In this document: in pieces, positions 8,160-16,024 of the stretch | How the letters are laid out: the number at the start of each line of letters is the position of its first letter | Position numbering within the stretch: position 1 is the stretch's first letter | Assembly (NCBI GenBank): GCA_031272305.1 | Contig: JAISUA010000064.1 | Coordinates: 1 to 32,679, forward strand | DNA: 32,679 nucleotides | Reading direction: 5' to 3' | Source of the DNA: Clostridioides sp. | Lineage (GTDB): Bacteria; Bacillota; Clostridia; Peptostreptococcales; Peptostreptococcaceae | Made by a program: the position numbers and the translations under genes | Notes under the pieces: generated by a model | The model's input: only the letters and a program-made list of their open reading frames with translations | Told to the model about the DNA's origin: nothing | Database searches by the model: none

Positions 8160-11100
8160 ATGAAGGATGCACAAAATAAAAAAGAAGAGAAGAAATATAA
8201 AAGTAAGGATGTACAAAATAAAAAAGAAGAGAAGAAATATAAAAGTAAAGATACACAAAATAAAAAAGAAGTCAAAAAATATAAAAGTAAAGATACACAA
8301 AATAAAAAAGAAGTCAAAAAATATAAAAGTAAAGATACACAAAATAAAAAAGAAGTCAAAAAATATAAAAGTAAAGATGTAAAAAATAAAAAAGAAGTAA
8401 AAAAAGATACAAGCAATTTTGAGAAAGAAAAATTAAACCTAGAAAATTATGAAAATGAAATTCTAAATAGTGATTTAATTGAAAAATCAAAAGGAATGAA
8501 TACTGTAGAACTTTTAGCACCTGTTGGTTCATTTAATGCACTTAAGGCTGCAGTTCAAAATGGTGCTAATGCAGTATATTTAGGTGGAAAATCTTTTAGT
8601 GCGAGAGCTTCTGCAAACAATCTTGACGACGACGAAATAATCGAAGCAGTGAAATATTGTCATATAAGAGGAGTCAAAGTTTTTATAACAGTGAACACTC
8701 TAATAAAAGAAAATGAATTGGAAAATTTAATTGAATACATAAAATTTTTGTATAATTCACATGTGGATGCTTTGATTATCCAAGATATAGGTGTTGCAAA
8801 AATAGTGAGAGATATTTTTCCGGACTTCGAAATACACGCAAGCACTCAAATGGTTGCACACAGTTTGGAAGATGTAAAATTTTTCGAAGAATTTGGTTTT
8901 AAGAGAGTAGTACTTGCAAGAGAGCTTACGATTCAAGAAATAAAATATATTTGTGAAAATACAAGTGTAGACATAGAAGTATTTGTACATGGAGCACTTT
9001 GTGTTTGCTATTCAGGTGCATGCCTTATGAGTAGTATGCTTGGCAATCGTTCTGGAAATCGTGGAAGATGTGCACAACCTTGCAGACAAAAGTACAAACT
9101 AATCGATCTTCAAACAGGAAAGATTATGAACGAAAAAAATGATTATCTTTTGAGTACTAGAGATTTGAATACAATTGAAAATATAGGTGAAATAATATGT
9201 GCAGGAGTTTCTTCGCTTAAAATTGAAGGGAGAATGAAAAGACCTGAATATGTAGCCACTGTTGTAAATGCTTATAGGAAAGAAATTGATTCATATATAA
9301 ATTTTATTGAAGATAGAGTCAAAAAAGTTGATTCAGAGAAAAATTCTATTGAAGATAGAAATAAAAAAGTTGGTTCAGATAAAAATTCTATTGGAGATAG
9401 ATTTAAAAGAGTTGACGATAGAACTATGGAAAATTTATATACTATTTTCAATAGAAAGTTCACAAAAGGTTATTTGCTTGGTGAGGTAGGAAAAGAAATT
9501 ATGAATCCTGAAAAACCAAATAATCAAGGTCTATTCATAGGAAGTGTTTTGGATTTCAATAAAAAAACAAAAAGATTGAAATTGAAACTTGAAGCTAGTT
9601 TAAAAAAAGGCGATGGAATCAATCTTGGAGGAGGAACTATTGGAAGAATTATCAAAGGGAAAAATATTTCTGATAGAGCTGAAAAAGGAGAAATAGTTGA
9701 AATTGATTTTGTGGGTGAAGCGAAAAAAGGTCAGAAAGTATTCAAAACATCAGATAGTGATTTGATGGAAAAAGTACAGAAAACTTTTGGAGAAAATTAT
9801 GAATCAATAAAAATACCTGTTTTTGCGAAAGTTATAATAAAAATCGGACAAAAACCTGTTTTGGAATTTTCGGATGAGAAATCAGAACAGCACGCAAATG
9901 AACAAGAAAAATATAAGTTAAAAGCAAATAAAAACTCAAAAGCAGATGAAAAATTTAAGAAACAAGTGAATAAAAAATCAGAAGAAAAAATATATGAAAA
10001 AACATATGAAAAAATATTTGTTGAAGGTGATTTTGTAGTTGAAAAGGCACTTAAGGTTGCTTTGACAAAAGAAAAAGTCATAGATCAAATATCTAAATTG
10101 GGAAATACTCCATATTTCATTAAAAATATTGAAGTTTTGCTTGACGATGGTGTGAGTCTTCCAATTAGCGTGTTGAATCAAATGAGAAGAGATGCTGTAG
10201 AGCTTTTAGATAAAAAAAGAACTAAAATCAAAGACAGAAAAGAAATCATACAAAAGAATTTGTACAAAAAATATCAAGAAACTTTGTATAGAGAATGTTT
10301 TGAGAAAAAACTGGAATTGCAAGAAGCTGCACAGAATAAAATGCTAGAACAAGAAGAGAATACACAAGTTCAAAATATGGACAAAGAGAATAAACAGGAA
10401 AAAGAAGAAAATATAAAAAATCAATATATCGATGAAAAAAACAAAAAGAAAGAACAACATAAATTGAAGTTCAGGGTAAAAGTTAGAAATCTTGATCAAC
10501 TTCAAGCTGTACTTGGAAGAAATTTGGATGTTATATATTATGAAGATATAAGCACTTTGGAAGAAGCTTTATCTAAGGCAAGAAAGACAGACGACAAGAT
10601 AGTATTTTGTCCAAGTAGAATCATAAGAGATAACGACAAATCTATTGAAACAGATATATTTGACATTCCTGAGAATATAGGTGTTCTTATTAGAAATTGG
10701 GCTGAGTTTAATTATTATAAAAATCACGAAAAATATGTTGATTACACACTCAACACATTCAATTCACAGTCATTTGAATTTTTCTCAGAAAAAGGAGTAA
10801 ATTCTGTGTGTATGTCGTTAGAACTTAGTTTTCAAGAAATAAAAGATATAATAAATAACACTAATTTAGCTGAAATACAAGAACTTCAAAAAGAGAACCT
10901 TATAAGAAAAGAAGCAGAAAATATTATAAAATCAGAAGTAGAAGTTTTGATTTACGGTTTTGTGCCTATGATGACGACTGAATATTGTCCAATGGGAGTG
11001 ACAATCAGAGATTGCAAGAAGGACAAGCGTTGTAACATATGTTCAAAATCAAATTATGCACTTGAAGATCAAAATAGCAAACAAAGATATAGAATAATAC

Positions 11101-11456
11101 AAGACAAAGATTGTAGAAGTCAAATTTATACTGCTAATCCAATTTGCATTTTAGATGAAGTAGAGAGATTGGTTGGATATGGAGTGGAAAATTTCAGACT
11201 TGATTTTGTATTTGAAAATCAAAATGAAATAAAAAATATTTTGGAAGAAATACAAAGCATAAGCGAAGTAACAATAGATTCTAATCATATAACAAAAGAT
11301 AAAAATATTTCAAGTGAAATAGATAAAGAGAAAAACATGATAAGCAAAAGAAAAATAAATTCTGATAATACGATAAAAGAAAACAGTCAAAAAAAGTATA
11401 TTTTTTCAAAAAATTATGATATAATGGTTGGAAATTATTATAATGGTGTAGAATAA
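8160..11456 (+). CDS. U32 family protein (RlhA/TrhP-like) with Lys-rich repeat insertions
   Basis: 1098 residues from ATG 8160, chosen because AGAAGG precedes it by 8 bases; the upstream in-frame ATG at 8079 has no ribosome site and overlaps a TATAAT. The U32 core begins at about residue 115 (VELLAPVGSFNALKAAVQNG). The family signature EVFVHGALCVCYSGACLMSS is at about 273-292, followed by the Cys-rich GRCAQPCRQ. A C-terminal DUF3656-like part follows, ending in a second Cys cluster (EYCPMGVTIRDC...RCNICS). Known U32 members hydroxylate 23S rRNA (RlhA) or tRNA wobble uridine (TrhP), so an RNA-modification role is more likely than proteolysis. It is far longer than the usual ~650-800 residues because of several Lys/Glu/Asn-rich insertions. 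The pucR-like gene follows after 24 bp. Confidence 0.85.
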   Translation: MKDAQNKKEEKKYKSKDVQNKKEEKKYKSKDTQNKKEVKKYKSKDTQNKKEVKKYKSKDTQNKKEVKKYKSKDVKNKKEVKKDTSNFEKEKLNLENYENEILNSDLIEKSKGMNTVELLAPVGSFNALKAAVQNGANAVYLGGKSFSARASANNLDDDEIIEAVKYCHIRGVKVFITVNTLIKENELENLIEYIKFLYNSHVDALIIQDIGVAKIVRDIFPDFEIHASTQMVAHSLEDVKFFEEFGFKRVVLARELTIQEIKYICENTSVDIEVFVHGALCVCYSGACLMSSMLGNRSGNRGRCAQPCRQKYKLIDLQTGKIMNEKNDYLLSTRDLNTIENIGEIICAGVSSLKIEGRMKRPEYVATVVNAYRKEIDSYINFIEDRVKKVDSEKNSIEDRNKKVGSDKNSIGDRFKRVDDRTMENLYTIFNRKFTKGYLLGEVGKEIMNPEKPNNQGLFIGSVLDFNKKTKRLKLKLEASLKKGDGINLGGGTIGRIIKGKNISDRAEKGEIVEIDFVGEAKKGQKVFKTSDSDLMEKVQKTFGENYESIKIPVFAKVIIKIGQKPVLEFSDEKSEQHANEQEKYKLKANKNSKADEKFKKQVNKKSEEKIYEKTYEKIFVEGDFVVEKALKVALTKEKVIDQISKLGNTPYFIKNIEVLLDDGVSLPISVLNQMRRDAVELLDKKRTKIKDRKEIIQKNLYKKYQETLYRECFEKKLELQEAAQNKMLEQEENTQVQNMDKENKQEKEENIKNQYIDEKNKKKEQHKLKFRVKVRNLDQLQAVLGRNLDVIYYEDISTLEEALSKARKTDDKIVFCPSRIIRDNDKSIETDIFDIPENIGVLIRNWAEFNYYKNHEKYVDYTLNTFNSQSFEFFSEKGVNSVCMSLELSFQEIKDIINNTNLAEIQELQKENLIRKEAENIIKSEVEVLIYGFVPMMTTEYCPMGVTIRDCKKDKRCNICSKSNYALEDQNSKQRYRIIQDKDCRSQIYTANPICILDEVERLVGYGVENFRLDFVFENQNEIKNILEEIQSISEVTIDSNHITKDKNISSEIDKEKNMISKRKINSDNTIKENSQKKYIFSKNYDIMVGNYYNGVE
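8166..8405 (+). repeat. 42-bp in-frame tandem repeats in U32 N-terminus
   Basis: Units start at 8166, 8208, 8250, 8292, 8334 and 8376 (the last partial). Each encodes a 14-residue unit of the form D-x-Q-N-K-K-E-x-K-K-Y-K-S-K. Neighbouring units are nearly identical in DNA sequence, so the array is young. It precedes the conserved U32 core and has no known function. Confidence 0.9.
9306..9425 (+). repeat. Second 42-bp in-frame repeat array inside the U32 core
   Basis: Units start at 9306, 9348 and 9390 (the third partial). They encode I-E-D-R-x-K-K-V-x-S-x-K-N-S, again 14 residues long but unrelated in sequence to the N-terminal array. They sit as an insertion between the conserved GRMKRPEYVATVVNAYRKEI and LYTIFNRKFTKGYLLGE blocks, at about residues 383-422. 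Confidence 0.85.
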
Positions 11457-11480
11457 AAATATGAACAGACGGTGATGATT

Positions 11481-13076
11481 ATGGGCAAAACAGTTAGAGA
11501 TATTTTAACTTTATCGATATTTAAAGATGCAAAGATTGAAGCAGGTAAAAGAGGGTTAGATAATGTAATTACCAATGTGACAGTTTTAGAATCAAGCGAT
11601 CCAGAAAATTTTGCATATGAAATATTAGAATCAACTGTTGAAGAAGGAGAACTTGTTCTTAGTGCATTTCTTGAAATCAAAGATGATGTAGAAAAACAAT
11701 GTAAGCTGATTGAGTTTTTACACAGGTCAAAATCAGGTGCAATTGTTTTATTTTACATAGGATTTGTTGTAAAAAAGATAAGTTTTCAAGTAATAAATCT
11801 ATGTAATGAACTTGAGATTCCGCTTATAAGTTTTAACTCTCAAAATCTGAATATAAAATATTCAGAAGTGATTAGTCAGGTTATGGAATATATATTTTTG
11901 AGTGATTTAAGAAATGAAAATTTTATAAATTCAATTATGAAAGAAATATCTTCAATTGACAAAAAAAATGATTTTCAATCCGTTTTGAATATTTTATCTA
12001 AAAAAACCAATTTAACATTTATGTTCGTTTCTAATCTTAATAAAATTATTATTACATCAAAAAAGTCAAATTTGGATTTGATAGATTTTATTGAAGAAAA
12101 TATGAAAACCATAATTAGTAAATTTCATATGGGAAAAAGTGAATTGAGTATAAAGAACGATTCTTTCGATGCTCAATTAATAATTAAAGAAATCTATATA
12201 TATAAAAACAGTTACAAATTGATTATAATAAACGAACAGAAAAACTTTGTTGTACCAAAATTATTGATAGACTCCCTGTATAAAATAATAAGTATAGCTA
12301 CAAACATTTATAATTATGAAAATTTTAGAGAAACTCAATTTGAATTTATAGATTCTCTGATAAAAAATAATGAAGCAGAAATTAAATTACTCTCTAAGGA
12401 ATTAAAAATAAAAATTGAAGATTTAATTTTAGTGATAATTTTGGATGAAAAAAATCCAATAAAATTAGATGAAATTAGATTTGAAATAGATAAGATAAAT
12501 GTTGATAGCTCTTTTAAAAAAGTAGAAGGTCTATACAATGATAAATATTTGTTTTTGATTTTTAAAACAAACAACAAGAATGGAATAAAAGAAATTGTAT
12601 TACATGAAATTGAAAATATCCTTAAAAATTATGGAAAATATTTTTTATTGAAAGATATACACAATAAAAATGATTTAGTTAGAATTATAAATATCTCAAT
12701 AGATGAATTTGAGAACTTCAAATTAGCATTTGTAAATGAAGGTGTATTTACAAAATATCATGCAGAGTTGATGTGTATTTGTAAGAAAATAATGTGCGAA
12801 GATAAATCTAATTATGATTGTTATATGAGATCACTAGAGGTTATCAAAGATTATGATAAAAAGAATAACAGTCAACTTTTAGATACATTTGCTACATTAT
12901 TAATAGAAGCTAATTTTGATTTAAAGGAAACAGGTTTGATTTTATATCTTCATCAAAATACAGTAAAGTATAGAATAAAAAAGATAAATGAATTGATAAA
13001 TGATAACATTGATAATAACATAGTGCAAAATTATTATTTGATTGCACTCATTATGAACAGAATATCTGAAAAATAA
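11481..13076 (+). CDS. PucR family transcriptional regulator
   Basis: 531 residues from ATG 11481. GGTGAT at 11471-11476 supports this start over the in-frame GTG 11472 and ATG 11475. Residues about 5-125 match the PucR N-terminal purine-catabolism domain (VRDILTLSIFKDAKIEAGKR, then a Rossmann-like block ending near SEVISQVMEYIF). The middle is a GGDEF-like regulatory region. The C-terminal ~60 residues are the HTH_30 type helix-turn-helix (LIEANFDLKETGLILYLHQN, then TVKYRIKKINEL). PucR regulators control purine, allantoin or related nitrogen catabolism. The DUF917 and NCS1 permease genes just downstream are the obvious targets. It follows the U32 gene by 24 bp and may be co-transcribed with it. 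Confidence 0.88.
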   Translation: MGKTVRDILTLSIFKDAKIEAGKRGLDNVITNVTVLESSDPENFAYEILESTVEEGELVLSAFLEIKDDVEKQCKLIEFLHRSKSGAIVLFYIGFVVKKISFQVINLCNELEIPLISFNSQNLNIKYSEVISQVMEYIFLSDLRNENFINSIMKEISSIDKKNDFQSVLNILSKKTNLTFMFVSNLNKIIITSKKSNLDLIDFIEENMKTIISKFHMGKSELSIKNDSFDAQLIIKEIYIYKNSYKLIIINEQKNFVVPKLLIDSLYKIISIATNIYNYENFRETQFEFIDSLIKNNEAEIKLLSKELKIKIEDLILVIILDEKNPIKLDEIRFEIDKINVDSSFKKVEGLYNDKYLFLIFKTNNKNGIKEIVLHEIENILKNYGKYFLLKDIHNKNDLVRIINISIDEFENFKLAFVNEGVFTKYHAELMCICKKIMCEDKSNYDCYMRSLEVIKDYDKKNNSQLLDTFATLLIEANFDLKETGLILYLHQNTVKYRIKKINELINDNIDNNIVQNYYLIALIMNRISEK

Positions 13077-13097
13077 TTAAAAAGTCTATATTGATAA

Positions 13098-13200
13098 ATA
13101 AAGTTGATAAATATTGTTTGCAAGATTCGTTTAAGGCTGAAGCGTATGCTAAGCGTGAAAGTAGTGAATGAATCTGACAATAATTTTATTAACTTTTTTT
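13098..13200 (+). repeat. Interspersed repeat, copy B (about 100 bp)
   Basis: This is a diverged homologue of the minus-strand element at 3522-3625. Shared blocks in order are GATAAATAT, GTTTGCAAGATT, AAGGCT and AATCTGA, with similar spacing. AGATTC at 13123-13128 and GAATCT at 13170-13175 form an inverted repeat around a locally GC-richer core with AGC-GCT hairpin potential. It occupies much of the gap between the pucR-like and DUF917 genes. Confidence 0.55.
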
Positions 13201-13258
13201 ATTGAACTTACATATAATTGTTTAATGTTTTCAGAATTATTTACCAAAAACTTCTCTA

Positions 13259-13287
13259 TTGTAAATTATGACAAAGCAAATTATATA
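13259..13287 (+). promoter_or_regulatory. Possible promoter of DUF917 gene
   Basis: TTGTAA at 13259-13264 and TATATA at 13282-13287 with a 17-bp spacer, about 85 bp upstream of the DUF917 start. It is in the position expected for a PucR-regulated promoter; I could not identify an operator. Confidence 0.35.
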
Positions 13288-13370
13288 TTTTTGTTTTATA
13301 TGAACTTAACTATTATTGTAAATAAATATATAATTCTTTTAAGAAATAATTTATATAGGAGGAATTTAAG

Positions 13371-14474
13371 ATGAGAGTATTAAATGAAAAACAAATTATT
13401 GACGTATTAAATGGAGCAACGATATTAGGTGGAGGCGGTGGAGGTTCTATATCTGCAGGTATAGATATGCTTAACACATACAAAGCAAAATATGGTTCTC
13501 CAGAACTAACACTTATAACTCCAAATGAAATGGAAGAAGGTAAATATTGTGCTATAACAGCAGGAATGGGTTCTCCATTATCAATAAAAGGAATTGATTT
13601 TAGTAAGTTCGCCATAAATGCTTACAACTATCTAAAAGAGGTTGCAAGTGAAATGGAAGAACCAAAAGAAATTTCATATTGTGCTGGAGTTGAATTAGGT
13701 GGATTTAATACATTTATTCCAATGCTTTTATCAATGATGGAAAATAAGCCGTTTATTGATGCAGATGGTGCAGGAAGAGCTGTTCCAGCATTAGAAACTT
13801 TATTGCTACATGTTAATGGATGCAATACATCTCCTTGTGTTATGGCGAATGATAAGAATGATAGAGTTTTGATACAAACAACAGATCCTAAAAACGCTAA
13901 ACTTTGTGAAGATATAGGTAGAGGCGTATGTGTAGCAATGGGAATGAAAGCAGGTCTATCTGGTTGGATATTGGATAAAAGTGAAGTAGAAAATAAAATA
14001 GCAACTATGACAATCACAAAAACTGAAGAAATAGGAAAGATGTTGCAAGAAATAGGACCAACAGATACTTCATTGTTTGATAAACTTGATAATGCAAGAA
14101 CTCTTTGTGTAGGTACAATAACAGATATAAAAGCAGAAGTAAAAGGTGGATTTGATTATGGAGAAACTACAATAGTTGATGATAAAACAGGCGAAGAATA
14201 TTTGATAAAATTTGTAAATGAAAATTTAGTAACTTATAAAAAGGAAAATGGAGAATTTAGTCCAATAGTTACTGTTCCAGAAATAACTACTATATATGAA
14301 CAAGTGAGTGCAAAACCTCTTACAAACGCTGATACTTTTGTAGGACAAAAAGTTGTTGTTGGAATTATCAAGGCAAGTGATGAGTGGTGGTTCACATCAG
14401 AAGAAAATGTATACAGCTACTGGAAGACATATTTAGATGTGTGTGAATATAAAGGAAAATTAATTCATTTTTAA
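13371..14474 (+). CDS. DUF917 (S-methyl-thiohydantoin desulfurase-like) protein
   Basis: 367 residues. The glycine-rich LGGGGGGS motif at about residues 19-26, the ITAGMGSP block, PFIDADGAGRAVP and the C-terminal region are typical of the DUF917 family (Pfam S-Me-THD). Members are often encoded beside hydantoinases, nucleobase permeases and PucR regulators. The start is an ATG 7 bases after AGGAGG. The length is normal for the family. Context (PucR gene upstream, NCS1 permease downstream) points to breakdown or salvage of a cyclic ureide, hydantoin or nucleobase-like compound, but no hydantoinase or amidohydrolase is present in the window. Exact reaction unknown. Cytosolic, as no signal peptide is seen. 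Confidence 0.82.
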   Translation: MRVLNEKQIIDVLNGATILGGGGGGSISAGIDMLNTYKAKYGSPELTLITPNEMEEGKYCAITAGMGSPLSIKGIDFSKFAINAYNYLKEVASEMEEPKEISYCAGVELGGFNTFIPMLLSMMENKPFIDADGAGRAVPALETLLLHVNGCNTSPCVMANDKNDRVLIQTTDPKNAKLCEDIGRGVCVAMGMKAGLSGWILDKSEVENKIATMTITKTEEIGKMLQEIGPTDTSLFDKLDNARTLCVGTITDIKAEVKGGFDYGETTIVDDKTGEEYLIKFVNENLVTYKKENGEFSPIVTVPEITTIYEQVSAKPLTNADTFVGQKVVVGIIKASDEWWFTSEENVYSYWKTYLDVCEYKGKLIHF

Positions 14475-14483
14475 TATGTAAGA

Positions 14484-14552
14484 AATAATTTTAATAGAAT
14501 GCAGAAACTTAATATATAATAATTAGTTTAAATAGAATATAGACACTTAATA
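14484..14552. repeat. Imperfect ~37-bp tandem duplication
   Basis: TTTTAATAGAATGCAGAAAC followed by TTAATA (within 14484-14514), and GTTTAAATAGAATATAGACA followed by CTTAATA (within 14521-14552), are two diverged direct copies in the gap between the DUF917 and permease genes. Confidence 0.55.
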
Positions 14553-14581
14553 GATATCTTTGAATCTATATGTAGAAATAG

Positions 14582-14626
14582 AAGTAGGGGCTCGTTTTGA
14601 AAATTTATTATTTGAGTACCCTACTT
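14582..14626 (+). promoter_or_regulatory. Hairpin in the permease leader
   Basis: AAGTAGGG at 14582-14589 pairs with CCCTACTT at 14619-14626, and inner CTC (14591-14593) pairs with GAG (14614-14616), leaving a ~20-nt loop. It ends 15 bases before the permease ribosome site (GGAGGG). It could be an attenuator, a ligand-binding leader or an mRNA-stability stem. It does not match a riboswitch class I can recognise, and the T-tract that follows is too short for a clear terminator. Confidence 0.4.
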
Positions 14627-14654
14627 AATTTTATATAATATTGGAGGGATTGAC

Positions 14655-15914
14655 ATGAAAGAACAAGTTATAAAAAAAGTAAGCGAAGATGAAAAACAGA
14701 GTTGGCAATCAATAGCATTTATTTGGATAGGAACGATGATATGTATTCCTATGCTAATGGTTGGAGCAATGCTCACAACAGGACTCAATCTATCAAATAT
14801 ATTGACTGTTGCATTCATAGGATTTTTGATTTGTTCTGTGATAATGTGTTTTGGAGGAATGCAAGCAACTGATCTTGGATATCCAGCGACAATGTGTGCC
14901 TCGAAAGCCTTCGGAGATTCTGGTTCGAGAGTAGTCGTATCTCTTATTGTAGCTATTGCACAAGCAGGTTGGTTTGCAGTACAGACAGCTACTTGTGGTT
15001 CAGCTTTTTCTCAATTATTGTTGACATGTTTCAATTTTAATATGCCTTTATGGATAAGTTCTTTTATTTGGGGGATTGTAATGTTAATTACGGCTGTTTA
15101 CGGTTTTAAATTTATGAAAATATTAAATTATATAGCTGTACCAGCACTTATAGCACTTTGTATATTTGGAGTTTTTATGTCGATGAAAAATTTCCAAGGT
15201 TCGGTGTTTGCATATACTCCTTCAGAAAATTCTTCTATGGCAGTTGGAATATCAACTATGATTGGATTGTTTGCAATGGGTACAGTAATAAATGGAGATT
15301 ATACTAGATATGCAAAATCAAGAAGAGATACAGTCAAAGCTTCGATCCTAGGAGTATTGCCAGCAGCAGTACTTATGATAGGTGTTGGAGCTATTATGAG
15401 TATAGCTACAGGAGGAGAAAGTGACATCACGAAATTGTTTGCAAGTTTAGGATTTCCTATATTAAGCATGTTAGTTTTGATTTTGGCAACTTGGACTACA
15501 AATACAGGAAATGCATATAATTCTGGATTAGCTGTTCTTAGATTATTCAATATAAGTGAAGAAAAAAGATCAATAATTACTCTTATAGTTGGATTAATAG
15601 GAACAATTATGGCTATGTTTGGATTTGCAAATTTTTTATCGCCATTTTTGAATGTACTTGGAGTATGTGTTCCTCCAATAGCAGGTGTGTTAATTGCTGA
15701 TTACTGGATTATAGGAAAAGGAGATAAAGATAATTGGAAAATAGTTAGAGGATTCAATTATGCTGGAATCATATCTTGGATAATAGCATCAGTATTTTCA
15801 TATTTCGTAACTATATTTAGCAAATCCTTAGATAGTATACTAATATCAATGATTTTGTATCTAATATTAGCAAAAGTAATAAAAACAAAAGAAGAAATAA
15901 AATATGAAGGATAA
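14655..15914 (+). CDS. NCS1 family nucleobase:cation symporter (cytosine permease-like)
   Basis: 419 residues with about 12 hydrophobic segments. The N-terminal WQSIAFIWIGTMICIPMLMV block, the GYPATMCASKAFGDSGSRV region, the IAQAGWFAVQ helix and the NGDYTRYAKS loop are typical of the CodB/NCS1 group. The ATG follows GGAGGG by 6 bases. It should bring a nucleobase or related cyclic compound across the cytoplasmic membrane with Na+ or H+. It lies 180 bp downstream of the DUF917 gene and within the PucR locus, so its substrate is probably what the locus degrades. Cytosine itself is uncertain because no cytosine deaminase gene is nearby; allantoin or a hydantoin are alternatives. Confidence 0.82.
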   Translation: MKEQVIKKVSEDEKQSWQSIAFIWIGTMICIPMLMVGAMLTTGLNLSNILTVAFIGFLICSVIMCFGGMQATDLGYPATMCASKAFGDSGSRVVVSLIVAIAQAGWFAVQTATCGSAFSQLLLTCFNFNMPLWISSFIWGIVMLITAVYGFKFMKILNYIAVPALIALCIFGVFMSMKNFQGSVFAYTPSENSSMAVGISTMIGLFAMGTVINGDYTRYAKSRRDTVKASILGVLPAAVLMIGVGAIMSIATGGESDITKLFASLGFPILSMLVLILATWTTNTGNAYNSGLAVLRLFNISEEKRSIITLIVGLIGTIMAMFGFANFLSPFLNVLGVCVPPIAGVLIADYWIIGKGDKDNWKIVRGFNYAGIISWIIASVFSYFVTIFSKSLDSILISMILYLILAKVIKTKEEIKYEG

Positions 15915-15974
15915 GGCTTATTATAAATTGAAATAAAATATGAAGGATAATACTTATCATAAATTGAAATAAAA
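15894..15974. repeat. 36-bp tandem duplication across the permease stop codon
   Basis: GAAATAAAATATGAAGGATA starts a 36-bp unit at 15894-15929 and again at 15930-15965, with a third partial unit at 15966-15974. The permease stop codon lies in the first unit, so the duplication reproduced the end of the gene in the spacer before the dipeptidase gene. Confidence 0.85.
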
Positions 15975-16024
15975 ACTAAGGAGCAATTATCATAATAAAA
16001 TTCAAAAAAAAATAGGAGGATACT

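Noticed and set aside
8129..8416. Long minus-strand frames rich in Phe/Leu opposite the U32 repeats
   Set aside because: They are antisense shadows of the Lys-rich 42-bp array; all frames stay open because of the repeat.
13168..13374. 68-codon plus-strand frame before the DUF917 gene
   Set aside because: No ribosome site, no recognisable domain, overlaps repeat copy B, the likely promoter and the ribosome site of the DUF917 gene.
14582..14626. Purine or preQ1 riboswitch in the permease leader
   Set aside because: The loop and junction sequences of those classes are absent; only a simple stem is supported.
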